DNA of 64,000 nt from Hymenoscyphus infarciens (Eukaryota > Ascomycota > Leotiomycetes > Helotiales > Helotiaceae): contig LLCB01000102.1 of NCBI GenBank assembly GCA_001414345.1, forward strand, positions 62,001-126,000, read 5' to 3'. Every line of letters begins with the position of its first letter. Position 1 is the first letter of the stretch. Positions 12,727 to 22,924 of this stretch are shown in pieces. The notes below the pieces were generated by a model, which did not search any database, was not told the origin of the DNA, and worked only from the letters and a program-made list of their open reading frames with translations. Both the position numbers and the translations under genes were made by a program.

Positions 12727-14157
12727 ATGCGTTCCATAATCTCCGTCCTGCCGGCTCTCGCGGCTCTGTGCCATGGAGCAGCCTTGCCACGAATCGTTGA
12801 AGCGAGGGAGCCTCAAATCATCGAAACGATTACGCGAGGTGGTGATGATCCGATTATTACAGCTATCGAGACTCAACTTCCCGTAATCACGTTGCGAGAA
12901 GCTCAACCCCAGGTACTAGGCCCTGATCCTACTCGAACTGTGATTGTCAGCCCTACCCCTCCATCTTGGCCGCCATTTCCCCCTTTTCCGCATCCAACAT
13001 GGCCACCAAAACCTTCACACAAACCATCAATCACACAAGAACCAACAACATGGTTGACCTACACCTACCCAGCTCCGCAACCAACAAGAACAACTCCTGT
13101 CTTGACTGTGCCAATTGATAAGCGAGATCCTCAAATCCTTGGTCCATGGCCAACTCGAAGTGTTGGACAATACCCAACTGATGGAAATCCAGTTCCAGAA
13201 TCAACAGTTGAATCCCCAACCACTTCAACGACAATAGCTGATCTGCCATATACTCCACTACCGACAACCGAATCCGACGCAGGTACCACAACCTCCATAA
13301 CGGATCCATATCCAACACCAGAACCAGAACCAACAGGGAGTAGATCTACAAGCTATGGCGGCGCAGACACTACACGCACGATTCCAGTTATTACTGTGCC
13401 CATTTCAGACTCGCCAGGTTACCCAGGCTCACCACCTGTATTGACTGTCCCCATCGAAGAACGAGACTACACCAGAACAATCATCTGGGGAAATCCGGGT
13501 ATCACACGTACCCTCCCACCCATCGTCGTTCCAATCACAGCTCGAAATGCAGAATACACCCGGTCAGTTATTTGGGGAAATCCCGGCCAGACACGTACAG
13601 TCCCAATCTTCACAGTTCCACTTGACAAAAGACAAACCCTTGGCCCGGATCCAACTCGTACTGTTATTATTGGGCCGACTCCCGATCCTCCTCTTCCACC
13701 AACTACCACGAGCAAACCAGCGTCCACAAAGCCAACTACCAAGACCACTGTTAAGCCAACGACAACTTCCAAACCAACTAGTAAACCAACTTCAATCACT
13801 TCAACTAAAAAGCCAACCACCACCTCAACATCCAAAACATGGACCACCAAACCGCATCACACGACTAAACCCCACCCACCATGGCCAACACATTCTTCCG
13901 ATCCCTACGACCCAGAAGATGAAGATGAAGATGACGATAGCATTGAGAAAAGACAAGAACTCGGTGGTATCCCAGCCCACACCGTAGTATGGCCAACCAA
14001 TATCCCCCGTCCAACAAACATCCCAGTCTTCACTGTCCCCGCTAAGAGACAGGACTTCCCACCTGGAGGTTATCCGGAGCAGGTTAGACGACGGGTCGAG
14101 GGGGCTGAGAGGAGGAGACAAGAATTGGGGGCTCCTACGAGGACTATTGTTGGTGGA
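12727..14157 (+). CDS. Secreted Pro/Thr-rich repeat protein with Kex2-like cleavage sites
   Basis: Single exon, 477 residues, from the ATG at 12727, where a signal peptide begins (MRSIISVLPALAALCHGAA). An in-frame ATG at 12691 would bury the signal and is rejected. The mature part is built of related units, each opening with a word like QxLGPxPTRTV or YTRxxIWGNPG and closing with TRTxPxxTVP followed by a basic site. The sites are IDKR (to R133), IEER (R246), ITAR (R273), LDKR (R302), IEKR (R409) and VPAKR (R441), then RRR clusters near the end. Residues 247-273 and 274-302 are clear tandem copies of 27 and 29 residues. Two Pro/Thr/Lys spacers and an acidic EDEDEDDD run interrupt the series. 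I do not recognise the family. The layout fits a kexin-processed repeat precursor or a heavily O-glycosylated wall protein. Confidence 0.85.
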
Positions 14158-14403
14158 TGAGCAGAATATTGAACAAGCAAGGAAAACTTCGCTATGTAAG
14201 CGAGGGAAAGGGGAGCCGAGTGAAATGAGGGGTTTTCTTATTTGTTGATTTCGTTGGATGGGTGTAGGGTGCGGATACCTTGTATTTATTTGGTTTCCTG
14301 TTTTTTCCCGCAAAAAACAAAAAAGGATTGATTGACTTTCTCCCTAAACGGTGTAAAGTGAAATGCAGGATCCATTCCAACTCCCACAGAACTCCCCAAA
14401 AAG

Positions 14404-15190
14404 TCAATACATAGCCCACCCCCCGCTGGCACTAACACACTGTCCCGTAACCCATCCACTCTCACTCCCCGCCAACCATGCCACAACCTTTGCGGCTTCT
14501 TCCACGGTTCCCAGTCTCTTCTCAACAGCCGTATCACTCTTTTGTTTCTCTACAATCTCTTTTGGGATATTCTCCAACATCTCAGATTGTACAGGCCCAG
14601 GATTAACACAGTTCACCGTCGTCCCATTTCCTCCCAACTCAGCAGCCCAGCATCTAGTAAGTCCTTCAAGCGCAGCTTTGGAAGAACAATATAATCCCAG
14701 ACTTGGAAATCCTGCTCGCGAACCGACGGAAGAGATGTTGATTATTCTTCCTTTGGGTTGGAGATAGGGCAACACAGCTTGCGTGAGGAGGATGGGAGCT
14801 AGGACGTTGAGATTGTAGACTTTGTTGAAGTCTTCTACCTCGGTTTCTGCTAGGGGCTTGACGCTTTCTCTTCCTGCGTTGTTGACCAAGATGTCGATTT
14901 TTAGATCTTGGTTATTTATTTTTGGCCCGCCAGTTCTTCATTTCTGAGATTATTTTTGCCGGAGCTGTAGGATCGGTAAGGTCCACTCGAACCGCGAGAG
15001 TGGAAGGTTTAGGTGGAAGATCTTGGATTTGGGAAATCAGGGTGTCGACGAGAGGGGTGCTGGAGGGGGAGGTGTAAGTTACTACTACATCTGCTCCCCG
15101 TTTGGCGAGTTCGAGGGCCATTCCCGCACCGAGACCTCGAGATGAGCCTGTGATGATGGCTGTTTTTCCTTTCAAGGGTAGAGAATCCAT
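14404..15190 (-). CDS. Short-chain dehydrogenase/reductase with a frameshift
   Basis: Classical SDR with NAD(P)-binding Rossmann fold. The start at 15190 opens with [20 protein letters not shown], which includes the cofactor motif [10 protein letters not shown]. Downstream are NNAG, the catalytic Ser in [10 protein letters not shown] and the YCSSK active site, followed by [12 protein letters not shown] and a C-terminal SASGGWAMY. The frame breaks near 14920-14930: the first part runs into TAA after WRAKNK, while the second part is open from [13 protein letters not shown] in another frame. No GT-AG intron can join them. Removing one base in the A-rich run at that place would restore the frame. 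It is therefore either a recent pseudogene or a sequence error. Apart from this it is full length for the family at about 260 residues. Confidence 0.8.
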
Positions 15191-16920
15191 TGTGTTGGGT
15201 TTATTGGGGGTTCCGAGGTGTGAAGTTAGAAGAATTAGCTAGTCTGATCTTTGAGGACAAGATTAATGGATTTTTGGGGAGAAAGACTCATAGTAATAAG
15301 TTGCATGGACACTTCTCTTTATATCCTTCGAAGACTCGCAGAACCTGAATTGAGAAGGGCGTTTCAGTTATTTCCGCACTATTTCCGATACAAAATTTCG
15401 GAGATAAGGTCTAGTTCGGCGATGAGGATATAGTTCTCGTACTAGAGTAGTTCACATAAAACCTCGCTAAGAGCGTATTTGTTGTTTGAAACCAGTTAGA
15501 TTTCGTGCTTCAGGCTACTAGAAATTCGGAACATTGATAATCTTGATAGTTGGGATACCTAGGCGAGTAATTGGACCAAATTCACTTCACATTGATGTTC
15601 ACAAAAACCACTTATATTCATTTTGTAATTCTTATTAGCAATCTAGTACACTAATAAATTTACGTAAAAGGGAGATTCCCGGAATTTGTGCAATGTGCAA
15701 GCTTGACTACTTGTCGGGGTGACCTACTAACAGCACCAGCGTCGAAAACTTGAAAGTAAGTTATGTATAGGTTGTCTAGGAATATCACGGATTCGAAGAG
15801 TCATGGATATTCATAGGAACAGACTAAAGAGTGAATTCAAAGTAGCTCAGCGTTTCGTATGGCTATGTATAAGCAACCTACGAATAGTTTGGTTTTGCCT
15901 ATCTATAGATTATCTACGAATAGCACCAGTTCAAAAAAATTGATAGTACAGCTATTTGTGAGTTACTAAGAAAAAGAAAGGGCACCGATTTGGGGAGTTA
16001 CTATTCATAGCCCGGTGATTCAACGTAATTATAAGCAAAGAATTCAATAAACAATTACATGTCACCTACGCTTAGAGGCTTAAGTTATCCGAGATCTTTA
16101 CAGAACAATTCGGGAGAAACCTAGTCTTTCATTATAAAATTATAATTCACAAAAAACTAGACTAGAAAATACCTAGGAATTGAGTGAGAAACAACTTCTG
16201 TCATCGTTTTCGTGGAACAAATTTTTGCGTAACCTCACCTTTTCGGCCCCCAAAACTCCTGTCGGGTAAGCCACAAGTAAGCCACAAGTAAGCCAAGACG
16301 AGGTTTGGGGGCTAAATAGAAAGCTACCTGTAAGCCATCAACTATTCAGTAGATTGTGAAATAGACTTAGGGCTAAAACAAGGAGCGAGCTATCGAACGC
16401 CGGGAAAGTTAATAGTAAGTGTAAAAGTAGTATATCATAAGCAAACTATTTGAAGGTTAGTAATAGAGTTTGAGAAGCGGAGAAGAATATAAGTCATAGA
16501 AGCGCCCCTTCTTTCGAGACAACGAGGAGAGGGAGATAAGAACTTAAATTTATTAGGCTGTAGCCGTCGTACTCTAGTCCCAGTCTCGAGGTGAAGTCTG
16601 TGACCAGGCTACAATCCTCGTACCACGCCTGGGATAAGGCAGCGGAACCTTGAGCAATTGACTGGTGACCACGCAGAAGTCATCGGGACTTTTGGGGGGG
16701 GGGGGGGAGAAAAGGGAACTCTCCTTGCTCTCCAACGTGGTGATCGTTGCGATACAAATTGCTGCTGGGTTAGAGAGAGGCCGCAATTGGACCAAGCTCA
16801 GATAACTGCACACATCGACTCCATCGATGTGTAAAGAGCGAACACAGACCCCAGTAACAAGTAAACATAGGTATCATTCCACCTAGCAATATCAAAACAC
16901 CACCAAGTAGCAAAACACTC
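15191..16920. other. AT-rich intergenic region, possible old repeat relic
   Basis: About 1.7 kb without a supported gene. The part from about 15440 to 16540 is AT-rich with many TAG/TAA and near-repeated phrases such as ctacgaatag. It looks like an old, mildly RIP-affected relic rather than a gene. It holds a short gtaagccacaa triplication near 16266-16295 and a 14-base G homopolymer at 16694-16707. Confidence 0.5.
16694..16707. repeat. 14-base poly-G tract
   Basis: An uninterrupted run of 14 G, rare in a fungal intergenic region and prone to length change or sequencing error. It lies downstream of the G-patch gene stop at 16921. Confidence 0.95.
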
Positions 16921-17664
16921 TCAACCACCCCCAAGATACCTCTCCACATCCTCATTCTGATAAAACATATTCCTCAACTTCTCCGTCTTCCTCCTATCCT
17001 TCTCATACATCTTCTTGACCTTCCCCGCATCCATTTTTTCCATTTTCTCTTTCCTCCTTCTATCCGCTTCTTTGGGCAATATCACACCTATTCCCATTTT
17101 ATCATCTTTTGGTTGGGTTTTGATGGGAAACTGTATGCCTTGTCCCGAAGCCCCTAGACCGAGTCGTAAATCTGGGTCCCAACCGTAGGAGGAGAGATAT
17201 GCAAGGCCTTTTCGAGTTCGGTCGAGGTGTGAGGGAGGGTAGCTGTGTGTTAGACAGACTTGGTGGGCGAGGGAGGCTTCGTGGGGATGAGGTTTGGGAT
17301 TTGGACAAGGCGGAACTGTGTTATCTGTTTTGGTAGAATCATCGGGTGTGGGGAGAGATGAGAGGGGGAGGTTGCATATTTCGCAGACTTGGGGTTTGGA
17401 GGAATCTTCATCTCTCGAGCTGCTTGCTCCTCCTGACCCAACCAACCCAAAAGATGGACCGGATTCCGGATATGATGGATCTGCCGGAAGTACCAACTTG
17501 AGATAGAGGTCACTAACAGATTTCGCAGATGTGCTGCTTGTAGGCGTGCTCGTAGTGACGGTGTTTGATGTTGACGGTACAAACTTGACTCTTTTGCGCT
17601 TGATGCCAGCGCCAAATACCCTTTGGTCCTGCAGAGGGATCTCGTAGGTATCGTCGTCAGACAT
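16921..17664 (-). CDS. G-patch domain protein
   Basis: Single exon, 247 residues. The start at 17664 (MSDDDTYEIPLQDQRVFGAG) is preferred over the upstream ATG at 17742 because the IPLQDQRVFGAGIKRKR opening looks like the conserved N-terminus of such proteins. Residues about 170-215 form a G-patch (YGWDPDLRLGLGASGQGIQ followed by KDDKMGIGV), the glycine-rich module that typically recruits and activates DEAH-box RNA helicases. A possible zinc-binding CEIC...C...H cluster lies around residue 100. The C-terminus is a lysine/arginine-rich helix (KMYEKDRRKTEKLRN). A role in RNA processing is inferred from the domain; the specific partner is unknown. It diverges from the next gene with 259 bp between start codons. 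Confidence 0.85.
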   Translation of the reverse strand: MSDDDTYEIPLQDQRVFGAGIKRKRVKFVPSTSNTVTTSTPTSSTSAKSVSDLYLKLVLPADPSYPESGPSFGLVGSGGASSSRDEDSSKPQVCEICNLPLSSLPTPDDSTKTDNTVPPCPNPKPHPHEASLAHQVCLTHSYPPSHLDRTRKGLAYLSSYGWDPDLRLGLGASGQGIQFPIKTQPKDDKMGIGVILPKEADRRRKEKMEKMDAGKVKKMYEKDRRKTEKLRNMFYQNEDVERYLGGG

Positions 17665-17923
17665 TTTATCAAGCGGGACTCGACTGCGCAGAGTTCCAAA
17701 GTTGTTGGTGGCAGAGTTGGTTTCGCAAAGAACCATCATCAACTTGAGGCCAAAGATGTCAAAAGGCGCTAAAAATTAAGCTTAAATTGTACCCCTGAAC
17801 CCCACGCCAAGCGAACTATTTTTAGCCATCCCTTTCCATTTGCGATTATTTACTTGTACTCTGGACAATTTGGACAATACGAAGGATCAACGACTCCGCA
17901 ACCTCAACCCCAATCCTTCCAAA
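17665..17923. promoter_or_regulatory. Divergent promoter of G-patch and Env9-like genes
   Basis: The 259 bp between the two start codons must hold both upstream regions. No clear TATA box was seen; the region is AT-richer around 17765-17815. Confidence 0.6.
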
Positions 17924-19159
17924 ATGCCGATTCCTTTCCTATCAACGGTCTTCTGGTATGGCGTTCCCGGTATGCCCAGCGGCTGGACGATTCTCTACGG
18001 CTTCGTCGCAATTATCGTCATCTCCTTTACAAAATGGGTTTCCATGGGCACAACCAACACATCCGAGAGAAAACTGCATGGGAAGGTGGTCATGATGACA
18101 GGAGGAACGTCGGGAATAGGAGCAGCGACGGCTCTGGATCTGGCATCGCGAGGCGCACAGCTCATACTCCTCGTTCACCAATCGCCTTCGGATATCTTCC
18201 TCGTCGATTACATTGACGATCTGCGAGAGCGATCGGGAAACCATATGATATACGCCGAGCAGGTCGACTTGTCATCTCTATGGAGCATACGCAAATTCGC
18301 GACAAAATGGATCGATAACGCACCACCTCGTCGACTCGACATGGTTGTTTTATGTGCCTCGACTCTTACTCCTCCCGGGAAGACTCGGATTATGACTGAT
18401 GAGGGTTTGGAGGAGACGTGGATGGTCAATTACCTCGCCAACTTCCATCTACTCAGCATCCTCAGTCCGGCAATTCGAACACAGCCTCCTGACAGAGATG
18501 TGCGGATCATTTTCACGACCTGTTCTTCTTACCTAAACTCGCCCGCGATCGGAGATGGCAGCGATGCCCTCAAAAAGAAGGAATGGTCACCATCGAAAGC
18601 GTACGCTCGAAGTAAATACGCGCTGAATGTTTTTGGACATTCATTTTCGAAGCATTTGGAGGCATACAAGCGACCGGATGGAGCACCTACAAATGCGCGG
18701 GTTGTGTTTGTTGATCCTGGATATTGCCGAACGCCGGGTATGCGGAGATATCTCACACGGGGAACTCTTTGGGGCTTGTCCATCTATTTGGTTCTATGGC
18801 AGAGCGTGTGGCTTTTGTTGAAAAGCCCGGAAGGCGGTGCTCAGAGCTTTCTCTACGCGGCTATGGAGGCTACCCTTGGTCGCGGTTATGGGGGAAAACT
18901 AATCAAGGAATGTCGGGAGATGGTGTTTGCAAGAAAGGATATCATGGATGAAAAGATTGCGAAGAAGTTATGGGAGGGAACTGAGAAGCTTATCGAGAGA
19001 GTTGAGAGGGAAGAGGCTGTGAAAAGAGCCTTACAAAAGAAGGAACAGGACGCAAAAGAGAAGAAGCAAACATCTGAGAAGGCTGCACCCAAGGCAGATG
19101 CGAATGGAAACAGCGACAGCAAGACGACCAAGTCACGCAGGCAAAAGAAGGCGAAATGA
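17924..19159 (+). CDS. Membrane-anchored short-chain dehydrogenase, Env9/retinol-dehydrogenase-like
   Basis: Single exon, 411 residues, from the ATG at 17924. An N-terminal membrane segment (SGWTILYGFVAIIVISF, about residues 20-40) precedes a Rossmann domain with cofactor motif TGGTSGIGAA and active-site motif YARSKYALN, followed by VVFVDPGYCRTPG. A second hydrophobic stretch near residues 290-308 (WGLSIYLVLWQSVWLLL) is typical of lipid-droplet or ER dehydrogenases. The tail is strongly charged, Lys/Glu-rich and ends SRRQKKAK. The architecture resembles yeast Env9, an oxidoreductase linked to lipid droplets and vacuole morphology. That assignment is by resemblance, and the substrate is unknown. 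The longer frame from 17840 adds residues before the likely start and is not used. Confidence 0.85.
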   Translation: MPIPFLSTVFWYGVPGMPSGWTILYGFVAIIVISFTKWVSMGTTNTSERKLHGKVVMMTGGTSGIGAATALDLASRGAQLILLVHQSPSDIFLVDYIDDLRERSGNHMIYAEQVDLSSLWSIRKFATKWIDNAPPRRLDMVVLCASTLTPPGKTRIMTDEGLEETWMVNYLANFHLLSILSPAIRTQPPDRDVRIIFTTCSSYLNSPAIGDGSDALKKKEWSPSKAYARSKYALNVFGHSFSKHLEAYKRPDGAPTNARVVFVDPGYCRTPGMRRYLTRGTLWGLSIYLVLWQSVWLLLKSPEGGAQSFLYAAMEATLGRGYGGKLIKECREMVFARKDIMDEKIAKKLWEGTEKLIERVEREEAVKRALQKKEQDAKEKKQTSEKAAPKADANGNSDSKTTKSRRQKKAK

Positions 19160-20252
19160 TTACCCACAAGTATGATCCAAATATGTACGAAGTATTGACA
19201 TAGCATAGCGCCGGAGTTGGAGTCTGAATCATGTTTATTATATCAAGGCGAAACCGTACCTACAAGCGGATAACCTCGTATGTTGGTTTATTGCATCCAT
19301 GGTGCGAACGCCCTCATTAAAAAACGAGCTCGCTCTCGGTAACCAATATTGGGAATGGACGAGTCGCGAATCGAATTGCTGACAGAAGGCTCGTACCGGT
19401 AGGTACTTCTCTCCGCCCCCATATTCATTTTTCAATTTCCACCGACGTTTCACAGGCTCAATATATAATCATGTGAGCCTGCTGATACGATGACACAGTA
19501 GTCATCATCTCTTTTGTGGGGTGGGGCCATTCATCAAGTGCTCCTCGTACTCAAGATGCACTCCATATGAGGCAACATAGGCCACAATTCTTGTGGCGTT
19601 CAAATCCGTTTCGTAGTGTATTTTTGGCCCCGCCGTCACACAGTCATCAAGAAACACAACCTTCTTCGCCCGGGTAAAATACTCGCAGATTCTGTTTATT
19701 GGTTATTGTCGTGTGCGACCGTTGCTGACACGCTCGTGGTCAAGGATGTCAAGTGGCAGCAATGACGAGATCCGAAGGGATTCGATGTAGGCGCAGCTTT
19801 CCAGCAGGATCTACTGTGCCCATTCCTTGTACTTCTTTGCGACACCACTTCGCTTTGATTAGAGTCGTATTATGGCCAGACCTGTTCTTTTCGAGTTAAA
19901 AGACCCTTGCCAACCCAGTCGTGAGCCTAGATCTTTATAAACCTGTGCGCCATTGCGATTCCTTGTAGCTCCTACACATTCCCGCCGAACAACAATAGAA
20001 ACTCCCATTTCGGTGCTCATTTATCTTACTTACCGCTGTGCCGGATACCTTGTCTGTAGTGATGAAAAGGTCTGGTCTCGCTGTATTTGGGAATGAGTTT
20101 TACTGGTCTCCGCTTTTTTTCTAATACTATTGTCGTTTAGTCGACATACCACACTCGTTTATTTCTTTTTTCGTCTGGGGTTTGATGTCTCGATTGTCAA
20201 CATAGAATTTACATTTCTCCCTCTTGAATCTTGACATACCAACATATGAGGT
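19160..20252. other. Intergenic, no supported gene
   Basis: About 1.1 kb between two plus-strand genes. Short frames at 19238-19453 (minus) and 20127-20369 (minus) have no recognisable content. The right end should be the promoter of the following membrane protein. Confidence 0.6.
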
Positions 20253-22737
20253 ATGCCTCAAGAGATTCGAGAAAAACGCCCTTCTTCGGAGTACATCCAA
20301 AGTCCGATACCTAGGCGATCCTGGAACCAACATAGCCAGATTGGAGGGAACTCGATACCACAAGACCACTTACCCAGCCCGGTTAACGATGAGGTATCTC
20401 CAATTTCTTCGCCCATCTCGGCTCAGATATCTCCTTCGGCGCCAGTGAGGGAGTCCCAACGATTCGAGTATCAGAACTTTCGTCCTCAGCCACAGCATAT
20501 TTATACCGAACATGATTTTACGAAAGGGGAAGCAAGGGCTGTTGATCTTTCTTCGCCCGACGTGGTAGTAACAAAGCCAGTTGCAGTGACAATTCGATCG
20601 AGGGCTCCGACTCCCAATGATACACCCCCACGAACGGGGACACCGGGAAACCAGATACATGAATCGACTGAGCAGTTGGGGAATCTAGGAAACCATGTTA
20701 ATATTAGGGCCGGATGGAGAAGACCGTCGACGATTGTTCTCGATAAATTGTCCCGATGGTCTGAGGTGATTTATGCGGTGGTGTATTTTATCATTCCGAT
20801 ACTCTTTCTTATACTCGCCATAAGTCTTGCAACTCTTCATGGCCAACCCACGGAGGAGAAGAAGAGATGGGGAGCATATCTTAATTGGACGCAGATTGTA
20901 AGAAATACTTGTGAAGGCCCCTTTACCTAACCTCGTTTCTAATTGGTCACAGGCTGGCACTTTGTTTCCTATTTTCTTTGCTCTTCTGGTTGGAAGAGCA
21001 CTTGTCAAAGTAGCTGGATATCTACTGGAACGCGGCACGACTCTCATGAATTTGGAACAGCTCATGGGGAGCCGAACCGTGAGTGGGGCATTCGATACAC
21101 AAATGCAGCTTCGCTCGTTTAACATACTCGGGTTGGGGCTCGTTGTCTTATTCCTCTTTTCTCCCATCGGCAGTCAAGGATTTCTCAGACTTCTGGGAGC
21201 AGTTGATACTTCCAAAACCTCACCCTCGATGGTACCATACTTTACCACTGACACACAATCCCTCTTCGCCCAAGGAAATACCATAGGTTCCGACCCAGTT
21301 CAATCCTCCATCTTTCGAACTCTATACACCGCCGCCGTCCTTTCCCCTTCATCCATAAAAACCTCCCCCATGGATCTTTGGACCAATGTAAAAATACCCT
21401 TCCAATCCTCTCTCGCACAAGTAAACGGAAGCGACTGGGTAACCATCACACCAAACGATACCGTATTCTATAGCTCCCTCGTCGGTCTCCCGATCGGGGA
21501 ATTACAAAACGGAGAAACATCCCTGGAACTAGAGAGTAGCTACATAGAATTAAGCTGCGGCTCTCCAACCCGACAAAACCAACTGGTACAACTCGCCCCC
21601 TTTTCCCACGATAGCGACGCAAACAGCTCCCCCATCTCCCCCGAGAACGGAACGTTCTATGGCGCAAATCCCAGTACTGTGACGAGCACCACAAACATAA
21701 CATCGACCTGGTCCCTAGGCCTGGATAGATTCATATCTCCAATGTACAACTCGACAATTTCCATCGTCTCGCCACCGCCGAAATACTGCGCACCCACAAA
21801 TTCTACAACCTCAACGACAGAACAAACCTACCTCACAGCACCCTGTGCACTACGCTCTCTTTCACCAGAGCAGGTAGAACCCAGCACCCTCCTCTTTCAA
21901 TCAACACCCATAGGCTCCTCCTCCACAAACCAAGCTTTCTGCCAAACCAGGACTATATACATCCAGTCCAAAATTCTTTGTGTGCTCACAGCAAACACAC
22001 CCCCAACCTGTCGCGTAACAGCCCAGCGTCACTCCCAGCTCCCCCACGCGCCCGACCAATTAACAGCTCTCGCATTCCCCGAGATCTTCCAAGCCATGTC
22101 CCTCGGTTTACCAAGAGCCTTTTCAGCAATGGGAACAAACTCGCACGCCGACCCCTCGATTTCGTATCTAGCGAATACCGAGACATCGAGCTTGATACCT
22201 AGTACTAGTACGTCGTTCAGCACTACGAATTTGCCATCCGATCTCTCCGGACTTCCAGGGGACGTTTTGGGTAGGAGACTAGGACAATTGATAAACACAT
22301 ATTACACGCTCTCGCAAACCTACCCCTCCATCCCACTCGGGCACTCCTCTACCTCCACACCCTCCTCCATCTCTGGCCCTACAGCCCTTGCGAGCGTCAC
22401 CATCACCGCTGAATTCTGGGCCGTATCTTGGGCTTGGTTTGCCTTCTTATTCCTATCAATCTTGATCATGCTCTTCGCTAGCGTCTTGGGGACAGTACTG
22501 CAAAGAAGGAACCTGAATCCTGAAGTTTTGGGGAGTGTGAGTTCGATTGTTCGTGATTCGAAGTACGTCGAGCTTGAGGTAAGGAGGACGAGGGGAGAGG
22601 GAAGCTTGGTTAGTCGGTTGAATGGGGGGATGAGGATAAAGATGGGTGGATTGGGAGAAGGAGAGGGGAGTGCGCTTGTTATTGGACGGGAGGGGGATGT
22701 TGTGCAGAGTCGGAGGGTGGGTAAGGAGTTGGTCTGA
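20253..22737 (+). CDS. Polytopic membrane protein of unknown function
   Basis: Two exons, 20253-20897 and 20953-22737, with a 55-bp GTAAGA...CACAG intron in phase 0, giving 809 residues. The first 160 residues are a disordered Pro/Ser-rich cytoplasmic region. Membrane segments follow near residues 170-190 (VIYAVVYFIIPILFLILAIS), 215-238 (GTLFPIFFALLVGRALVKVA) and 265-285 (NILGLGLVVLFLFSPIG). Then comes a loop of about 400 residues rich in Ser/Thr/Asn with many NxS/T sequons, presumably extracellular or lumenal, and a final segment near residues 710-745 (WAWFAFLFLSILIMLFASVL). The motif NLEQLMGSRTV between segments 2 and 3 recalls large fungal plasma-membrane proteins of undefined role. No function is claimed. 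Confidence 0.82.
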
Positions 22738-22924
22738 GAGTTCCAAATTCAAGTTGATTTCTTTTCGGGGGCAGTCGGAGTTTTGGGCTTTTGTATATAC
22801 CCGAAGTGCAGCAGCGATGAGTTTTTCAAAACTCCAGAAATTCTTTTTTGAAGAGATAGCATTACACGTTATCAATATAATCACATATATTTTAATTTCC
22901 TTTTTCCTTCCCATTTCCAATCCT

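Noticed and set aside
17665..17742. Earlier ATG for the G-patch gene
   Set aside because: Adds a non-conserved-looking leader; the start at 17664 gives the expected N-terminus.
19570..19620. tRNA-like phrase gttcaaatcc near 19592
   Set aside because: The flanking bases do not form a T stem and no acceptor or anticodon stem can be drawn.
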